64,000 nt of DNA from Clostridiales bacterium UBA1390 (GTDB taxonomy: Bacteria > Bacillota > Clostridia > Lachnospirales > Bianqueaceae): positions 1 through 64,000 of the forward strand of contig DBQQ01000006.1 in assembly GCA_002305315.1 (NCBI GenBank). Direction: 5' to 3'. Positions 1 to 7,521 of the stretch are shown here, piece by piece. A model generated the notes under the pieces. That model was not told the DNA's origin and searched no databases. It was given only the letters and a program-made list of their open reading frames with translations. Within the stretch, counting starts at the first letter, position 1. Each line of letters opens with the position of its first letter. The translations under genes and the position numbers were made by a program.

Positions 1-136
1 ATGTGGTATTATAGACGTGGCATGACAGCTTCCTATAGCAATAGGGGCTGAGCCACGCCGAGAGCTTGCCGCCAAAGGGCGTCAAACTCCGAAGGAAGTT
101 TCGTCGTAGTAGTATTATTTAAAGGGGGGTAATGAA
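1..136 (+). other. Structured 5' leader upstream of fsa, class not identified
   Basis: The window opens with noncoding sequence that ends in a strong AAAGGGGGG ribosome binding site before fsa. It can fold into at least two helices. CGTGGC at 16-21 pairs with GCCACG at 52-57 and encloses a nested hairpin (CCTAT 32-36 with ATAGG 41-45, extended by AGC 27-29 with GCT 47-49). A second hairpin is built on AAACTCC-GAA-GGAAGTTT around 85-102. It could be the 3' part of a riboswitch or other cis-regulatory RNA, but it does not match the core motifs of the riboswitch classes I know well, and its 5' end lies outside the window. Confidence 0.35.
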
Positions 137-787
137 ATGCGCTTTTTTATTGACACAGCAAATGTGGATGAGATTCGGAAGGCAGCGAAAATGGGCTTTA
201 TTTGTGGAGTTACCACAAATCCTTCTCTAATTGCAAAGGAAGGCAGAGATTTTAATGAAGTGATTCAGGAGATCACCCAGATCGTGGATGGTCCTATCAG
301 CGGAGAGGTCATTTCTCTGGAAGCGGAGAAGATGATTGAGGAAGCGCGAGAGATCGCGAAAATACATCCCAATATGGTTGTCAAGATTCCGATGACCGCA
401 GCGGGCCTGGAGGCAGTGAGTGCGGTGTCGAAGGAGGGAATTAAGACAAATGTGACCCTGATCTTTTCTGCGACGCAGGCATTGCTTGCAGCACGGGCTG
501 GAGCAACGTATGTATCTCCATTCCTGGGGCGTTTGGATGATATTAGTACGGATGGCCTCACTCTGATCGAAGATATCGCAGAGATCTTCAGTATTCATGA
601 TATTGATACCCAGATTATCGCAGCGAGTATTCGGCATCCGATGCATGTTTTGGAATGTGCGAAAGCAGGGGCGGACATTGCGACGGTACCATATAAGGTG
701 CTCATGCAGATGATCGAACATCCTCTGACGAAGTCAGGTATCGAACGGTTCATGAAGGACTGGGAGAGTGCGTTTCATCAGGGATAA
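137..787 (+). CDS. fsa: Fructose-6-phosphate aldolase / transaldolase-like protein
   Basis: A class I aldolase of the small transaldolase subfamily (TalC/Fsa/MipB), cytoplasmic. It either reversibly splits fructose 6-phosphate or acts as a transaldolase in the non-oxidative pentose phosphate pathway. At 216 residues it has the family's usual length. The N-terminus [13 protein letters not shown], the GVTTNPSL motif (about residues 24-31) and the Schiff-base lysine in VVKIPMT (Lys83) are all present. The start is set by the AAAGGGGGG site eight bases upstream. The gene is monocistronic, with a hairpin terminator directly downstream. Sequence alone does not settle aldolase versus transaldolase activity. 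Confidence 0.93.
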   Translation: MRFFIDTANVDEIRKAAKMGFICGVTTNPSLIAKEGRDFNEVIQEITQIVDGPISGEVISLEAEKMIEEAREIAKIHPNMVVKIPMTAAGLEAVSAVSKEGIKTNVTLIFSATQALLAARAGATYVSPFLGRLDDISTDGLTLIEDIAEIFSIHDIDTQIIAASIRHPMHVLECAKAGADIATVPYKVLMQMIEHPLTKSGIERFMKDWESAFHQG

Positions 788-797
788 ATACAAAAAG

Positions 798-829
798 CCG
801 GTGTGCGATGGCACACCGGTTCTCTTTTT
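798..829 (+). terminator. Rho-independent terminator of fsa
   Basis: A nine-base-pair perfect stem (CCGGTGTGC 798-806 with GCACACCGG 811-819, loop GATG) is followed by TTCTCTTTTT. It lies 11 bases after the fsa stop codon. Confidence 0.9.
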
Positions 830-849
830 AACAGAAATGAAATTTAGGC

Positions 850-878
850 TTGACAAGCAAAAGAAGATAGACTATAAT
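850..878 (+). promoter_or_regulatory. Sigma-A promoter of tRNA-Val
   Basis: Consensus TTGACA at 850-855 and TATAAT at 873-878 with a 17-base spacer. The tRNA begins 14 bases downstream of the -10 box. Confidence 0.9.
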
Positions 879-891
879 AAGACATGTGCTT

Positions 892-965
892 GGGGATGTA
901 GCTCAGTTGGTTAGAGCGCTGCGTTCACATCGCAGAGGTCGTTGGTTCGAGCCCAATCATCCCTA
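892..965 (+). tRNA. tRNA-Val (anticodon CAC)
   Basis: A complete cloverleaf. The acceptor stem pairs GGGGATG (892-898) with CATCCCT (958-964), with a G-U at the first pair. The D stem is GCTC/GAGC. The anticodon stem CTGCG/CGCAG encloses the loop TTCACAT, giving anticodon CAC, which reads GUG valine codons. The T stem GTTGG/CCAAT encloses TTCGAGC. The discriminator is A965, and CCA is not encoded. It has its own promoter and terminator. The 3' half is overlapped on the other strand by the end of the CarD-like gene, whose stop codon lies in the anticodon loop. Confidence 0.95.
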
Positions 966-1509
966 TTTCTTCGTACACGGACGGTTTCTTGTCCGTGTTT
1001 TTTAATTCTGCTTTTCGCAGAGAACTTCGAATAAGGCTATCTACCTGAGATCGTGAAATGTGCAGTACATATGCAAATTCGTCAAATATCAATCTTTCGG
1101 CCTCTCGAAGGATGGCTTCATCCGAAGCGTAGAGTTTGCGTCCACGAGCGACTTGTTTTTGCTGCTGAAGACGCAGGTCACGGATGATCTTTAATAATCC
1201 CAGACGATCATAATCGGCTAAAAAATGCCGATAGCGTTCTTTGCGTCGTTCAGAACCATCCAGCCAACTGGAAGGCTCGCCCGGTAAAATATTCAGCAGA
1301 TGCTTTACTTCTTCGGGCGACAGAATGGCATGCATTTTTTCGGAAAGTGTGGCATTGGTGACAGGGACGAATATGGTAGATTCGGCACGATAGACAGGCT
1401 TTAAAATATAATAAATAGTGGGTTTTCCGCTGAATTGCAGTTCGGAAATATCCTCGATGCGGCACACACTGTGCGTGCCATATAAAACGATATCATTTTT
1501 TTGAAACAT
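925..1509 (-). CDS. CarD/CdnL-family transcription factor
   Basis: A 194-residue protein with an N-terminal CarD_CdnL_TRCF domain (residues about 1-60, beginning MFQKNDIVLYGTHSVCRIEDI), a Tudor-like fold that in CdnL/CarD binds the RNA polymerase beta subunit and stabilises open promoter complexes. A helical DNA-binding part follows to about residue 165. The start has a GGAAAGGA site. The last 30 or so residues are unusual: they are encoded antisense to the tRNA-Val terminator and then to the tRNA itself, giving the tail GLEPTTSAM typical of translated antisense tRNA. Family members usually end near 160 residues, so this tail is probably an acquired extension. The 5' UTR contains an 8-bp hairpin (1551-1558 with 1574-1581). 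Confidence 0.85.
   Translation of the reverse strand: MFQKNDIVLYGTHSVCRIEDISELQFSGKPTIYYILKPVYRAESTIFVPVTNATLSEKMHAILSPEEVKHLLNILPGEPSSWLDGSERRKERYRHFLADYDRLGLLKIIRDLRLQQQKQVARGRKLYASDEAILREAERLIFDEFAYVLHISRSQVDSLIRSSLRKAELKNTDKKPSVYEEIGMIGLEPTTSAM
975..1003 (+). terminator. Terminator of the tRNA-Val transcript
   Basis: ACACGGAC (975-982) pairs with GTCCGTGT (991-998), followed by a T-run. It sits ten bases after the tRNA and is also read in the opposite direction as codons of the CarD-like gene. Confidence 0.8.
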
Positions 1510-1602
1510 GTAACGGTCCTTTCCGCAGACTCAAAAGAGTAAAAATAGATTTCCTTCGGTTTTTAAGCGATATCGAAGGAAACAACCAATATGCTTGTTT
1601 AT

Positions 1603-1632
1603 ATTATAGCATAAAAATGAATCAAGTGTAAA
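1603..1632 (-). promoter_or_regulatory. Sigma-A promoter of the CarD-like gene
   Basis: Read on the minus strand: TTTACA (1632-1627), an 18-base spacer, then TATAAT (1608-1603). It lies about 95 bases upstream of the start codon, leaving a leader that contains a small hairpin. Confidence 0.65.
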
Positions 1633-1695
1633 GTGGGCATATTATACAAAATATTCTGGCATTTTTGCTCTTTGAATTGACAGGTTTTGAGGACA

Positions 1696-1738
1696 AAATC
1701 AAAGACGGCCTTCCAAACAGGAGAGCCGTCTTTGATTT
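1696..1738 (-). terminator. Terminator of the cysteine-rich protein gene
   Basis: Long stem AAATCAAAGACGGC (1696-1709) pairing with GCCGTCTTTGATTT (1725-1738). On the minus strand the hairpin directly follows the stop codon at 1748 and ends in GATTTTG. The inverted repeat is symmetric, so it could act both ways. Confidence 0.75.
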
Positions 1739-1747
1739 AGACGATAT

Positions 1748-2683
1748 TTAGCATTGCGTGACAGCTGGACAGATCTGAGGCGTCAGAAGAGCACCGTCGA
1801 CAAAGTCCTGGCAGGCATCCGTCTGATCTTCTTCCACAGGAACCGCTTTAGGCGGAATAGAGATGCCCTGATGAGGAATTCGGTATTCCGTGAAGTAAAT
1901 GGAACGGATATATAATGTGAGACCCAGCGCAATCTGATTGGAAGCTGCGTCGAAGCGGAGTACCTTAGCGGCCGCCTGAAGTGTCAGGCCCTGTTCCAAC
2001 TGATTGTTGACGCCAGCCACAGGACCCAGGAAGGTCATGGTCGGTGTAAAGACGCCGCAGCCAGAGGAGGCATAGGTCAAACCATAGGGAACATAGATAT
2101 CCAGTGTGACGCTGGTCGGATTCGTATCCGGATCGCTGGCAGCACTGCATTCATCTGGATCCAGATACGTGACAGTTTCGACGGACTGACAGAGGATATT
2201 GCCGCAACAATCCAACGCGGTCAAGCGGAAGGTTACATCCAGGTTGGACAGTGTCAGACGCATGCAGTTCGGCCGATTGGAGAGCGTCGCGAAGGAAGTA
2301 CCGCTGGTGCAGTTATTCAGATTCAGATTGATATCGAGGACCTGGACTTCCAGACAGGCCGTGGCAGCGGGTAATGCTGTCGTAGGAGAGAGGACGCGGC
2401 ACAGATTAACACCACATTCATCGTAAATCACGGGCATCATAGCCAGCAGTGGAGAAGCACAGTCCGGCGCTCCGCAGGAGGAGGTCGCCTCGCTACAACT
2501 CGTGTTACTGGAAGAAGCTGGCATCAATACACCGGATAGAACGTCCTGGGATGTGCAGCAAGGATTGCAGGCTGTTTCTTCCTGCGTGTCACATGGGGTG
2601 ATCCGGCGGGTTTCTCCTGGCAGAGTGTGCTGCAGCGTTTGTCCTCGTTTAGGTGTGTTGAAAAAAGAACAGCATTTCGACAT
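1748..2683 (-). CDS. Cysteine-rich protein, candidate spore coat/exosporium component
   Basis: A 311-residue protein of unknown family. It has no signal peptide and no membrane helix. The first 100 residues are rich in Cys, Ser and Thr, with paired Cys (SKCCSFF, CNPCC), and single Cys residues recur along the rest, including the end CPAVTQC. The middle (about 110-270) reads like beta-strand-rich structural protein (LEVQVLDINLNLNN, VTLDIYVPYGLTYA). I chose the ATG at 2683 because GGAGG lies seven bases before it; the in-frame ATG 15 bases further upstream overlaps that site. The gene stands alone. The sequence upstream fits a sigma-K mother-cell promoter, which with the cysteine content suggests a cross-linked spore surface protein. 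That function is inference. Confidence 0.7.
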   Translation of the reverse strand: MSKCCSFFNTPKRGQTLQHTLPGETRRITPCDTQEETACNPCCTSQDVLSGVLMPASSSNTSCSEATSSCGAPDCASPLLAMMPVIYDECGVNLCRVLSPTTALPAATACLEVQVLDINLNLNNCTSGTSFATLSNRPNCMRLTLSNLDVTFRLTALDCCGNILCQSVETVTYLDPDECSAASDPDTNPTSVTLDIYVPYGLTYASSGCGVFTPTMTFLGPVAGVNNQLEQGLTLQAAAKVLRFDAASNQIALGLTLYIRSIYFTEYRIPHQGISIPPKAVPVEEDQTDACQDFVDGALLTPQICPAVTQC

Positions 2684-2714
2684 GATCGAAACCTCCATTG
2701 AAGAATTTGTACTA

Positions 2715-2743
2715 TATCATATGATACTCTTCATGGACGGGTT
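2715..2743 (-). promoter_or_regulatory. Sigma-K-type sporulation promoter
   Basis: On the minus strand AACC (2743-2740) is followed after exactly 16 bases by CATATGATA (2723-2715). This matches the sigma-K consensus known from Bacillus (mACm, 16-17 bases, CATAnnnTA) at every defined position. It is about 32 bases upstream of the chosen start codon, and no sigma-A promoter is evident. Confidence 0.6.
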
Positions 2744-2768
2744 CCTGTTTTCGTAGAAAATGCAGCGG

Positions 2769-3170
2769 TTACGAGATGATTTCCTCTGCTACGGGGGAGA
2801 AACGTTTTTGGTTCAGTTTTGGAGTCAGGCGGTGTAAAATCAGATAGGCGACAGCGACTCCGATGACGGCGCAACCTAAAACGGCCCATTCATTCCAGCC
2901 CAGCAGGCTTAAAAGAACAATGAGCAGGACAAACACAATAGCAGGAATGACATATAAAAGACACACCGCAGCCAGAAAACCATTCTGCTGCACGCTGATA
3001 CGAACACGATCTCCGACTTTGGCCTGACAAGCATTTTCTGCCCGCAGGATCATGGTTTTGTCTGTTAGCGAAGGAAGACAGGCATTGCAATGTTTACAAG
3101 CTTCGCTTCGAATGAGCTTGATCTCCACAAATTTTCCATCGATTCGTGTTACAATTCCAGATTCAGCCAT
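2769..3170 (-). CDS. rseC: RseC/MucC-family membrane protein (SoxR-reducing system type)
   Basis: A 133-residue protein with a soluble N-terminal part containing Cys25, Cys28 and Cys31 in ACKHCNAC, followed by two membrane helices (about residues 65-88 and 92-112). RseC proteins act with Rnf-type electron transport complexes in the SoxR-reducing system and are common in clostridia without SoxR, where the role is unclear. The ribosome site AAGGAGG sits six bases before the ATG. The start overlaps the end of tcdA by eight bases, so the two genes are one operon. No Rnf genes are nearby. Confidence 0.85.
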   Translation of the reverse strand: MAESGIVTRIDGKFVEIKLIRSEACKHCNACLPSLTDKTMILRAENACQAKVGDRVRISVQQNGFLAAVCLLYVIPAIVFVLLIVLLSLLGWNEWAVLGCAVIGVAVAYLILHRLTPKLNQKRFSPVAEEIIS

Positions 3171-3867
3171 GAGAATCCTCCTTTTCCATGATTTGGCGTA
3201 TGATATATCCTGCCAGCATGTAACCGGCTACTGGCGGTACATAAGACAGGCTGCCCGGTGGAGTTGCGTTCGTAAGGGGCGGTTCATCGGAAAAAAGAAC
3301 CGGCATGGAGGCAAATTCACGGCGTCTCAGCTCATGGCGCATCACTTTCGCCAAAGGACAAACGGCAGTACGATAGATGTCGCAGATTCGGAATCGGGAA
3401 GGATCCAACTTGTTGCCGGTTCCGAGACACATGATCATAGGGACATTCTGCGCTCTGGCGTATTCTGCCAGAGCAAGTTTGCCGGTGACATTGTCAATCG
3501 CATCTATGATATACTCGGGCGCAGGAGAAAACTGCGCGCCATCGGAAGGGGTCAGAAAGAACATGGGATAGGTATGGATCCGTACATGAGGATTGATATC
3601 CTGAATACGGCGAGCCATCACATCGGTTTTAGGCTGACCGACAGTCGAACAGAGGGCAACGAGCTGCCGATTGATGTTGGAAACATCTACAATGTCCTTA
3701 TCCACGAGTGTCAGCTCCCCTATGCCGGCGCGAGCCAGAGCTTCTGCGGCATGGCTGCCTACACCACCCAGGCCAAGCACGGCTACATGGGAGTTTTGCA
3801 GACGATCCTGTGCGGTTTGTCCAATCATCCGTACAGAACGTTGAAAGAGATCCTGATATGCGTACAT
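3163..3867 (-). CDS. tcdA: tRNA threonylcarbamoyladenosine dehydratase
   Basis: A ThiF/HesA/E1-like ATP-dependent enzyme that cyclises the tRNA modification t6A37 to ct6A. It has 234 residues, with the nucleotide-binding glycine loop GLGGVGS (32-38), the DKDIVDVSNINRQ segment, and the typical CLGTGNKLDPSRF and VMRHELRRR motifs. The cysteine and membrane-associating C-terminal segment (VAGYMLAGYIIRQI) are family-typical. A GGGGGA site precedes the ATG. It is first in an operon with rseC, transcribed from a sigma-A-like promoter. Confidence 0.92.
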   Translation of the reverse strand: MYAYQDLFQRSVRMIGQTAQDRLQNSHVAVLGLGGVGSHAAEALARAGIGELTLVDKDIVDVSNINRQLVALCSTVGQPKTDVMARRIQDINPHVRIHTYPMFFLTPSDGAQFSPAPEYIIDAIDNVTGKLALAEYARAQNVPMIMCLGTGNKLDPSRFRICDIYRTAVCPLAKVMRHELRRREFASMPVLFSDEPPLTNATPPGSLSYVPPVAGYMLAGYIIRQIMEKEDSHG

Positions 3868-3914
3868 ATAACATCCCCCATTTCTAAAAGATGCGATGAG
3901 AATGAATCATATTT

Positions 3915-3943
3915 ATTCTACATGATTTTAAGAAGGAATGCAA
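3915..3943 (-). promoter_or_regulatory. Sigma-A promoter of tcdA-rseC
   Basis: Minus strand: TTGCAT (3943-3938), a 17-base spacer, TAGAAT (3920-3915), about 50 bases upstream of the tcdA start. Confidence 0.65.
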
Positions 3944-3975
3944 GGAGAAAGAACGGTATTTTGTGGAAGAAGGAA

Positions 3976-4005
3976 TTGCATTTTGTGGGGAAGGTATGCT
4001 ATAAT
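3976..4005 (+). promoter_or_regulatory. Promoter of rex-thrC-queA
   Basis: TTGCAT at 3976-3981, an 18-base spacer and TATAAT at 4000-4005 preceded by TGC, an extended -10. It diverges from the tcdA promoter. Confidence 0.75.
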
Positions 4006-4011
4006 GAAGCA

Positions 4012-4029
4012 TAGTGAATTTTTTCACAC
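4012..4029 (+). promoter_or_regulatory. Probable Rex operator (autoregulation)
   Basis: TAGTGAATTTTTTCACAC matches the known Rex consensus TTGTGAAnnnnTTCACAA at 12 of 14 defined positions. It begins seven bases after the -10 box, where a bound repressor would block transcription start. Confidence 0.65.
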
Positions 4030-4064
4030 GAATTCTAGGACAGGCAGGAGCAGGAGTGATAGCG

Positions 4065-4730
4065 ATGAGCGTAAAACAGATTCCACAGGTGGTAATCCAG
4101 AGACTTCCCAGGTATTATCGATATCTAGGGGATTTATTATCAAGAGGGATTCATAGAATTTCTTCTGGAGAACTCAGTCAGCGTATGGGCGTCACCGCTT
4201 CACAGATTCGGCAGGACTTGAATCATTTCGGAGGTTTTGGACAGCAGGGATACGGATATAATGTAGAGACACTGCATGTAGAGATTGGCCGAATCCTTGG
4301 ACAGGATCAAGAGTATCGAGTCATCATCATTGGAGCCGGAAACCTGGGGCATGCGGTAGCCAATTATACGAATTATAAGAAGCAGGGATACAGAGTCATG
4401 GCCCTGTTTGATTCGAATCCGGAACTTGTAGGAAAGGTTGTGCAGGATAGTCTGATTTATAGTATAGACGACCTTTCAAAGTACTTACAAGAACATCATA
4501 CGGACATCGCAGTTCTGACCATTCCCAAGGATGGCGCTCTGAAGGTCGTAGAGACATTGGTAGAGGGAGGCATTCAAGCAATTTGGAACTTTGCTTCTGT
4601 GGATATTCCACTGCCGAATTCGCAGGTTGTAGTAGAAAATGTGCATTTATCAGATGGTCTGCGGGTGTTGACATATCGCCTGCGAGAGCTGCGGGAACAG
4701 CAGATGCATTCACAAGAAAGGGGATTATGA
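4065..4730 (+). CDS. rex: Redox-sensing transcriptional repressor Rex
   Basis: A 221-residue repressor that senses the NADH/NAD+ ratio and controls fermentation and anaerobic respiration genes. The N-terminal winged helix runs over residues 1-75, with RLPRYYRYL and the recognition segment GVTASQIRQDLNHFG. A Rossmann NAD(H) domain follows with GAGNLG at 90-95, and the C-terminal helix carries the domain-swap region. A GTG at 4014 is in frame, but it lies inside the putative Rex operator; the ATG at 4065 has an AGGAG site and gives the normal family length. The stop overlaps the thrC start (ATGA). Confidence 0.95.
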   Translation: MSVKQIPQVVIQRLPRYYRYLGDLLSRGIHRISSGELSQRMGVTASQIRQDLNHFGGFGQQGYGYNVETLHVEIGRILGQDQEYRVIIIGAGNLGHAVANYTNYKKQGYRVMALFDSNPELVGKVVQDSLIYSIDDLSKYLQEHHTDIAVLTIPKDGALKVVETLVEGGIQAIWNFASVDIPLPNSQVVVENVHLSDGLRVLTYRLRELREQQMHSQERGL

Positions 4731-6217
4731 TGGAAAATCTTGTTTACAAAAGTACCCGGGGACATGGAGATCCCGTTAGCGCATCCTATGCGATCGTACA
4801 TGGTATTGCAGAAGACGGCGGGTTGTTTGTACCTGATCATTTGCCGAAGATGGATAAAACACTGGAGGAACTCCTGACGATGGACTATCGGGCCCTGGCT
4901 TACGAGGTCATGAAGCTGTATCTTCCGGATTTTTCCGAAGATGAACTGCATTACTGTATTGATAGGGCTTACGATGATAAGTTTGATACGTCTAAGATCG
5001 TACCGCTGTCGCATCCGGGAGAAACGCATGTTCTCGAGCTTTTCCATGGAGCGACATTAGCATTTAAGGACATGGCGCTGTCCGTTCTGCCGTATCTGAT
5101 GACCACGGCGGCGCATAAGCAGAATCTGGAGGAAGAGATTGTCATTCTGACAGCGACTTCCGGAGATACGGGAAAAGCTGCGTTAGAGGGATTTGCAAAT
5201 GTAAGCGGGGTCCGGATTATCGTCTTTTATCCGAAGGAAGGCGTGAGTCCGATTCAGAAGCTGCAGATGGTCACACAGCAGGGAGATAACACGCATGTTG
5301 TGGCCATCAAAGGGAATTTTGATGATGCACAGCGCAGCGTGAAAGAAATCTTCACAAATCCGGAAGAGGCTGTGAAGATGAAAAACGCGGGATACATGTT
5401 TTCTTCCGCCAATTCGATCAACATTGGCCGTCTGGTGCCGCAGATCGTGTATTATTATTGGGGATATCTGCAGATGGTACGCGACCAGAAGGTGGAGTTG
5501 GGAGATTCTGTAAATTTCTGTGTACCTACCGGGAATTTTGGTAATATTCTGGCAGCGCATTACGCGAAGTCCATGGGATTGCCGATTGGGAAGCTGATCT
5601 GTGCGTCAAACAGCAACAATGTATTGACGGACTTCTTCCATACGGCCCGTTATAATTCGAATCGTCCGTTTCATATTACTTCCTCGCCTTCGATGGACAT
5701 TTTGGTTTCCAGCAATCTGGAACGCCTGGTGTATGAGCTGTGTCAGGGGGATGGGGCTAAGGTACAGGAGCTGATGGATTCTCTCCGTCAGAGAGGCAGT
5801 TATATTCTGGATTTGGATCCGGCCCTGTTGCAGGAGGAATTCTGGGCAGACTTTGCGGATGAGGAAGAAACGGCAGAGGCCATTCGTCAAATGTATACGG
5901 CGTATCATTATGTCATGGATCCGCATACAGCCGTAGCGTATAGCGTGGCGGAGAAGTACGGGAAAGAGACGGGCGATGCGCGTCCCATGGTGATTGTGTC
6001 TACGGCGAGCCCTTATAAGTTCCCGGCCAGCATCCTGGCGGCCATCGGAGTACCCGCGCCCAAAGAAGAGGAAGCTTTGATGGAGAAGATGAGTGAGATC
6101 AGCGATACGACGGTACCTCAGCGAGTACGTCAAGTATTAGGATCACAGATTCGTCATCACAGGGTCTGTGAGAAGGACCGCGTACTGGCAGAAGTACACG
6201 ATATCCTGGGGCTGTAA
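4727..6217 (+). CDS. thrC: Threonine synthase
   Basis: A PLP enzyme converting O-phosphohomoserine to threonine, the last step of threonine synthesis. It has 496 residues. The N-terminal cap YKSTRG is followed by the PLP lysine in [12 protein letters not shown] (Lys114), the [11 protein letters not shown] phosphate-binding loop, and [15 protein letters not shown]. This is the long threonine synthase type (about 490 residues). The start ATG overlaps the rex stop; a second ATG follows immediately, so the true start is 4727 or 4730. AAAGGGG is the ribosome site. It is co-transcribed with rex and queA. Confidence 0.95.
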   Translation: MMENLVYKSTRGHGDPVSASYAIVHGIAEDGGLFVPDHLPKMDKTLEELLTMDYRALAYEVMKLYLPDFSEDELHYCIDRAYDDKFDTSKIVPLSHPGETHVLELFHGATLAFKDMALSVLPYLMTTAAHKQNLEEEIVILTATSGDTGKAALEGFANVSGVRIIVFYPKEGVSPIQKLQMVTQQGDNTHVVAIKGNFDDAQRSVKEIFTNPEEAVKMKNAGYMFSSANSINIGRLVPQIVYYYWGYLQMVRDQKVELGDSVNFCVPTGNFGNILAAHYAKSMGLPIGKLICASNSNNVLTDFFHTARYNSNRPFHITSSPSMDILVSSNLERLVYELCQGDGAKVQELMDSLRQRGSYILDLDPALLQEEFWADFADEEETAEAIRQMYTAYHYVMDPHTAVAYSVAEKYGKETGDARPMVIVSTASPYKFPASILAAIGVPAPKEEEALMEKMSEISDTTVPQRVRQVLGSQIRHHRVCEKDRVLAEVHDILGL

Positions 6218-6219
6218 AC

Positions 6220-7263
6220 ATGAGACGGCAAGACTTTTATTATGATCTGCCGGAAGAACTTATCGCGCAAGTCCCATTAGCAGACCGTTCGGCTTCGCGG
6301 CTTCTTGTGCTGGATAAGAAGACAGGGGCTACGGAACATAAGCATTTTCGGGATCTGCTCCAATATCTCAGGCCGCATGACTGCCTGATTCTGAACGATA
6401 CGCGCGTCATGCCTGCCCGGCTCCTGGGAGAACGGGAAGATACGGGAACGCATGTGGAACTCCTGCTGCTGCGTCGATGTCAGGAGGGGCAGTATGGGGA
6501 AGGCATGTGCTGGGAAGTACTGGTTCATCCGGGAAGACGTGTGCGACCGGGTCATAGGCTGACCTTTGGAGATGGACGTCTTCGGGCGGAGGTACTCAGC
6601 ATCGTAGAAGGCGGAAATCGCATCGTGCGTTTTGATTTTGAGGGAGTATTTGAAGAGGTGCTGGACCAACTGGGAGAAATGCCGCTGCCTCCGTATATCC
6701 ATGAGAAACTGCAGGATAGGGAGAGATATCAGACGGTATACGCCAAGGAAGAAGGATCCGCGGCGGCGCCAACGGCCGGACTGCATTTTACCCAGGAATT
6801 ATTAGATGAAATTCGAACTGCAGGAGTAGAAATCGGTTTCCTGACGCTGCATGTGGGCTTGGGAACTTTCCGCCCGGTAAAAGAAGAGGAAATTGAGGAT
6901 CATGAGATGCATTCGGAATTCTGCATACTCAGTGAGGAAACAGCGGAGCTGATTCGGCGTTGTAAGGCGCAGGGCGGTCGAGTGATTGCAGTAGGAACCA
7001 CATCCTGCAGGACGCTGGAGAGTATGGTAGACGAGAATGGAATCCTGCATGCAGGAAGTAAGTGGACAGATATTTTCATTTATCCCGGATACACGTTTCA
7101 CGTGATCGATGGCTTAATCACCAATTTTCATTTGCCAGAATCCACGCTGATCATGCTGGTCAGCGCATTGGCGGGCAGAGAACATGTACTGGAAGCCTAT
7201 CGCCAGGCAGTGGAACTTCGGTACCGGTTCTTCAGCTTCGGAGACGCCATGCTCATCGTGTGA
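6220..7263 (+). CDS. queA: S-adenosylmethionine:tRNA ribosyltransferase-isomerase
   Basis: QueA transfers and isomerises the ribosyl part of SAM onto preQ1 at tRNA position 34, giving epoxyqueuosine. It has 347 residues, full length. Motifs include the start [48 protein letters not shown] and the C-terminal [16 protein letters not shown]. It starts two bases after thrC. No other queuosine genes are in the window. The inverted-repeat element begins nine bases after its stop. Confidence 0.95.
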   Translation: MRRQDFYYDLPEELIAQVPLADRSASRLLVLDKKTGATEHKHFRDLLQYLRPHDCLILNDTRVMPARLLGEREDTGTHVELLLLRRCQEGQYGEGMCWEVLVHPGRRVRPGHRLTFGDGRLRAEVLSIVEGGNRIVRFDFEGVFEEVLDQLGEMPLPPYIHEKLQDRERYQTVYAKEEGSAAAPTAGLHFTQELLDEIRTAGVEIGFLTLHVGLGTFRPVKEEEIEDHEMHSEFCILSEETAELIRRCKAQGGRVIAVGTTSCRTLESMVDENGILHAGSKWTDIFIYPGYTFHVIDGLITNFHLPESTLIMLVSALAGREHVLEAYRQAVELRYRFFSFGDAMLIV

Positions 7264-7271
7264 TGAAAAGA

Positions 7272-7521
7272 GGGGCTGTTGCAAAATACCTACGTTGTCT
7301 CACCATTTATACAGAATGAAAGAGTATGATCTCCTAAGGAGTTCCGTGAATGCACGGACTCCTTTTTCGTTTCCAGGACATTCCATAAAGCTAAGAAATC
7401 CCGGAGTTTTCTCATTACTCTGACCGGGAAATTGTTACATCGCTTCAAGACCAATGAGAAATCTTGGTTTTTCACATTAGTCCAGCTGAGAGATGATTTC
7501 TCATCTATTTTGCAACGCCCC
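7272..7521 (+). mobile_element. MITE-like element with imperfect terminal inverted repeats
   Basis: About 250 bp flanked by GGGGCTGTTGCAAAATA (7272-7288) and TATTTTGCAACGCCCC (7506-7521), which are inverted copies of each other apart from one extra base. Ends of the GGGG-c-GTTGCAAAAT type are familiar from IS1182-like elements, but there is no transposase, so it is a non-autonomous derivative or a remnant. Inside are a hairpin with T-run (7336-7364, AAGGAG...CTCCTTTTT), an inverted repeat TCCCGG/CCGGGA and a small hairpin AGATGA/TCATCT beside the right end. No clear target duplication is visible. The internal hairpin may terminate queA transcription. Confidence 0.6.

Noticed and set aside
3052..4014. 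Long plus-strand open frame (320 codons) opposite rseC and tcdA
   Set aside because: It lies antisense to two well-recognised genes, has no ribosome site and shows no family-like sequence; it is a shadow of the opposite strand.
4014..4064. GTG start extending Rex by 17 residues
   Set aside because: It falls inside the likely Rex operator, lacks a ribosome site and exceeds the usual family length; the ATG at 4065 is better.
4583..4726. N-terminal extension of threonine synthase
   Set aside because: It overlaps the rex coding region in another frame; the ATG overlapping the rex stop has the ribosome site and the family N-terminus.
7432..7521. N-terminal extension of the AAA-ATPase frame from a TTG
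   Set aside because: This part is encoded by the inverted-repeat element, has no ribosome site and no family similarity.
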